DNA of 51,815 nt from the NCBI GenBank assembly GCA_947573385.1, contig CANPFP010000004.1, positions 1-51,815 of the forward strand, written 5' to 3'. Origin of the DNA: an uncultured Bacillota bacterium (GTDB taxonomy: Bacteria > Bacillota > Clostridia > Oscillospirales > Oscillospiraceae). Positions 49,475 through 51,815 of this stretch are shown piece by piece; the first letter of the stretch is position 1, and each line of letters begins with the position of its first letter. A program made the position numbers and the translations under genes. A model generated the notes under the pieces. The model did no database searches, was not told where the DNA came from, and was given only the letters and a program-made list of their open reading frames with translations.

Positions 49475-49613
49475 GGCCCCCTTGCAAAAGGGGGCTGGCA
49501 CCGCCGAAAGGCGGTGACTGGGGGATTCCGTCCGCACGGAATAGCTCCGATAAACGGAATCCCCCCGCCACCGGGCTTTGCCCGGCGGCCCTCCTCCCTT
49601 TGGCAAGGGGGGC
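49475..49613 (-). repeat. Dispersed MITE-like palindromic repeat, copy B
   Basis: 139 bp, the inverted copy of 28328-28457. It begins GGCCCCCTTGCAAAAGGGGG and ends CTTTGGCAAGGGGGGC. It also holds an internal palindrome GATTCCGTCCGCACGGAAT and a second AACGGAATCCCCCCGCC. It lies between flgE and swrD inside an otherwise tightly packed operon, so it is transcribed and can form long RNA hairpins. Confidence 0.8.
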
Positions 49614-49666
49614 TTGCGAGGGAAACCGCCCGCCCAGCGGGCAAGGAGAGGAAAGGAAGGTTTGTC

Positions 49667-49882
49667 ATGATTCAACTGACGAAACGAAATGGAGAGCGCT
49701 TTTTAATCAACCACACGCAGATTGAGAGTATCGAAATGATCCCCGAGTCCAAAATCGTCATGATGAATCGTGACTATTTCATCGTGCGCGAGGACCCCGA
49801 CACCATCATCAAGCGCATCGCGGAGTACACCGCCAAGGTACAGGATGTACACCGCCAGCTGACCATCGTAGACCGGCGCTAA
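49667..49882 (+). CDS. swrD: FlbD/SwrD family swarming/motor protein
   Basis: A 71-residue protein: MIQLTKRNGERFLINHTQIE, then PESKIVMMNRDYFIVREDPDTIIKRIAEY. This small family follows the hook gene in Firmicutes and supports motor torque/swarming in B. subtilis. ATG 49667 has GGAAAGGAAGG upstream; the long upstream frame is repeat DNA. Confidence 0.9.
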   Translation: MIQLTKRNGERFLINHTQIESIEMIPESKIVMMNRDYFIVREDPDTIIKRIAEYTAKVQDVHRQLTIVDRR

Positions 49883-50009
49883 GCCGCCGGTCACGGGGCA
49901 TGTTTGACAGGCGTCAAGGGTTCAGCGCCCAAAATCCATGCCCGACGCCTTTCAAATGCGCCCCGATACAGAAAAAAGAAGCCCCTGCGGGGAAGAGGAG
50001 TGTGGACCT

Positions 50010-50807
50010 GTGAATATTACATACATTATCGGTACGGTAGTCGCCTTTGTGGTTATGATTGTCGGCATGCTGCAGGGCGGATCGCTGATGAACTTCGTTG
50101 ACCCGTCCAGTATCTTCATCGTTATCGGATGTACCTTTGCCGTGCTGGTCGCCAGCTTTCCCATCAGCGCCCTGACCGCCGTGCCCAAGCACTTTGCGGT
50201 TATCATGAACGCCAAGCGGTATGATCCCATGGCCATTATCGACAAGCTGGTGGAGCTGGCCCAGATTGCCCGGAAAAGCGGCCTGCTGGCCCTGGAGGAA
50301 AAGGGCAACCAGGAGAGCGATCCCTTCTTTAAGCAGTGTATCATGCTGATTGTGGACAACAACGACGCCGACCAGGCCAAAGAGATCATGATGAACGACA
50401 TCGAGCAGTCGGTGGCCCGCCACGAGGACGGCGCGGGCATGTATGATAAGGCCAGCTCCGTGGCCCCCGCCTTCGGCATGGTGGGTACGCTGGTTGGTCT
50501 GATTAACATGCTGAAGGCCATGGACGTGGAGAGCGGCGGCGGCGACCTGGGTCCCGCCATGGCTACCGCTCTGGTTACCACCCTGTATGGCTGCGTGCTG
50601 GCCCATATGATCTTTGGCCCCATCGCCACCCAGCTGCGCCGCCGGGACGAGGAGGAGACCCTGTGCAAGCTCATCATCGTGGAGGGCATCATGTCCATCC
50701 AGTCCGGCGCAAACCCCAAGTTCCTCCGGGAAAAGCTGCTCACCTTTATGGGCCAGAAGCAGCGCAGCGAGGAAGGCGGCAAGAAGGCTCAAAAGGGCGG
50801 CGAATAA
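50010..50807 (+). CDS. motA: Flagellar stator protein MotA
   Basis: A 265-residue stator subunit with four membrane helices: ~2-22, ~32-52, and a pair near 150-205 (FGMVGTLVGLINML, VTTLYGCVLAHMIFG). The cytoplasmic loop carries charged residues that face FliG. The signature APAFGMVGTLVGLI matches MotA/PomA. GTG 50010 is chosen because AGAGGAG is nine bases upstream and the first helix follows at once. Whether H+ or Na+ drives it cannot be read with certainty. Confidence 0.93.
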   Translation: MNITYIIGTVVAFVVMIVGMLQGGSLMNFVDPSSIFIVIGCTFAVLVASFPISALTAVPKHFAVIMNAKRYDPMAIIDKLVELAQIARKSGLLALEEKGNQESDPFFKQCIMLIVDNNDADQAKEIMMNDIEQSVARHEDGAGMYDKASSVAPAFGMVGTLVGLINMLKAMDVESGGGDLGPAMATALVTTLYGCVLAHMIFGPIATQLRRRDEEETLCKLIIVEGIMSIQSGANPKFLREKLLTFMGQKQRSEEGGKKAQKGGE

Positions 50808-50840
50808 GCTGCCGGCCCGCGTATGAACTGAGGTGAAACA

Positions 50841-51683
50841 ATGGCAAGCATCAAAAAGAAAGGCGGCGGAGGCGGAGGCGGCGCCAACTGGATGGACACC
50901 TATGGCGACATGGTGACCCTGCTGCTGTGCTTCTTCGTTCTGCTGTATTCCATCTCCACCATCGAGCAGGATAAGTGGATGATTTTTGTCAAGAGCTTTA
51001 ACCGGGATGCGGTGGAAGATATAAGCGAGCCACAGGGCCCTGTAGGCAGCGCTGACAGCACCGGCGGCAGCGGCATGCCCGTTCCCGACGACAACAACGA
51101 GGTGGACGAGGCCCTGGATCAGCTCTACGACTTCCTGGTGGAGTATCAGAAGAGCTCGGCCGCCGCGGCGGAGAGCATGTCCGTCAGCAAGGGTGACAAC
51201 TTTGTGTTTATCTCCTTTGACGATGCCGTCTTTTTCGATGGCAACAGCTCCTATCTGCGGCCCGACGGCAAGGCGGTGCTGGATACGATCATTCCCGCCC
51301 TGGCGCAGGCTGGCCCCATGATTGACGAGCTGACCGTGCTGGGCCACACCGCCCAGCAGTACGCCGACAAGCCCAACGAAAACATCTCCTTCGACCGGCA
51401 CCTGGCCTCTGACCGCGCCACCGAGGTGGTTATTTACATCCAGGATAGCATCAGCCGGGAAATCCTGTACCCCGGGCGGATTGTCGTAAAGAGCTTTGGA
51501 CAGTGGCGGAATATCGCCCCCAATGACACCGGTGAAAACCGGGCCAAAAACCGCCGGGTGGAGCTGATCATCAGCGGCCGTGACCTTGAGAACGAAATGA
51601 ACAGCGATTTTTCAAAATATTACGCTATGTACAGCGATGTGACCGAGGACGATGTAATTAACTACACCACAAACGGCAATTGA
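50841..51683 (+). CDS. motB: Flagellar stator protein MotB
   Basis: A 280-residue stator subunit anchored to peptidoglycan. After a Lys/Gly-rich start, ANWMDTYGDMVTLLLCFFVLLYSIS holds the ion-binding Asp23 and the single membrane helix. The OmpA-like domain (~115-250) has LGHTAQQ and NRRVELIIS. A Gly/Asp/Pro-rich plug region follows the helix. GAGGTG upstream, 33 bp after motA. Confidence 0.95.
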   Translation: MASIKKKGGGGGGGANWMDTYGDMVTLLLCFFVLLYSISTIEQDKWMIFVKSFNRDAVEDISEPQGPVGSADSTGGSGMPVPDDNNEVDEALDQLYDFLVEYQKSSAAAAESMSVSKGDNFVFISFDDAVFFDGNSSYLRPDGKAVLDTIIPALAQAGPMIDELTVLGHTAQQYADKPNENISFDRHLASDRATEVVIYIQDSISREILYPGRIVVKSFGQWRNIAPNDTGENRAKNRRVELIISGRDLENEMNSDFSKYYAMYSDVTEDDVINYTTNGN

Positions 51684-51747
51684 GCCGGACCGGATACTCC
51701 GCCCCTTGGGGCAGGAGCGAGCATAGTATCTAAAATGAGGGAACAAT

Positions 51748-51815
51748 ATGGCTGAAGTCTTATCACAAAGTCAGATAGACGCCCTGTTGAATGCGGCCAG
51801 AAGCGGAGAATTGGA
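51748..51815 (+). CDS. fliM: Flagellar motor switch protein FliM, N-terminal start (3' end outside window)
   Basis: Only the first 22 codons are present: MAEVLSQSQIDALLNAARSG. The motif LSQSQIDALLNA is the conserved CheY-P-binding N-terminus of FliM. GAGGGAACA precedes the start. It continues past the window. Confidence 0.9.
   Translation, partial: MAEVLSQSQIDALLNAARSGEL

Noticed and set aside
1-51815. CRISPR arrays, rRNA and tRNA genes, replication origin
   Set aside because: No regularly spaced repeats, no rRNA or tRNA-like cloverleaf, and no DnaA-box cluster were noticed. The integration site is a protein gene, not a tRNA gene.

Overview
The window looks like part of a chromosome from a motile, anaerobic, G+C-rich Firmicute of the Oscillospiraceae type (the Flavonifractor/Intestinimonas/Lawsonibacter group would fit). 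The reasons are an etfB-etfA pair of the kind that serves acyl-CoA dehydrogenases, a Firmicutes-style flagellar gene order (flgM-flgN-flgK-flgL-yviE-like-fliW-csrA, then flgB-flgC-fliE-fliF...fliM), a gut-type L-fucose cluster, and the intergenic palindromic repeats. I cannot name a species. No rRNA gene, tRNA gene or CRISPR array was seen.

Layout. (1) 1-1611: end of etfB, etfA and a terminator. (2) 1615-11156: one gene for a P-loop NTPase of the PRK06851 type, cut in two by an insert of about 8.46 kb. Both junctions carry the same 12-bp sequence, joining them restores the reading frame exactly, and a large serine recombinase gene ends 21 bp inside the right junction. The insert carries a GNAT acetyltransferase, a DUF4317 protein, a flagellin gene, a second csrA, a small serine recombinase, a CCA-adding enzyme and a 37-residue ORF. 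(3) 11251-17181: a siroheme nitrite/sulfite reductase, a DUF1963 protein and an iron/cobalamin-type ABC importer. (4) 17215-31416: a LacI-regulated sugar region with fucI, fucU, a ribose-type ABC importer, two FGGY kinases, an SDR dehydrogenase, a PHP-domain protein and a SorE-like reductase. (5) 31455-51815: a PilZ protein, then the late flagellar genes (flgM to csrA) and the basal body/hook/motor operon (flgB into fliM, which runs off the end).

The most striking feature is at 6657-6804, between the small serine recombinase and the csrA-flagellin pair. Two related palindromes centred on GTATAC lie 114 bp apart. Between them is a near-consensus flagellar sigma-28 promoter (CTTAA-N16-CCGATAT) that points AWAY from csrA-fliC. 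Inverting the segment between the two centres would turn it towards them. I read this as a recombinase-controlled promoter switch for flagellin, shown here in the OFF orientation. It sits inside what looks like a skin-like, gene-interrupting element. The structural parts are visible in the sequence; inversion and regulated excision are inferences.

Working together: the main flagellar operons encode export apparatus, rod, hook, junction, stator and the FlgM/FliW/CsrA controls. The filament subunit seen in this window is in the inserted element, with its own CsrA and its own recombinase. In the sugar region one LacI-type repressor probably controls both arms, because the same 12-bp operator lies downstream of both divergent promoters.
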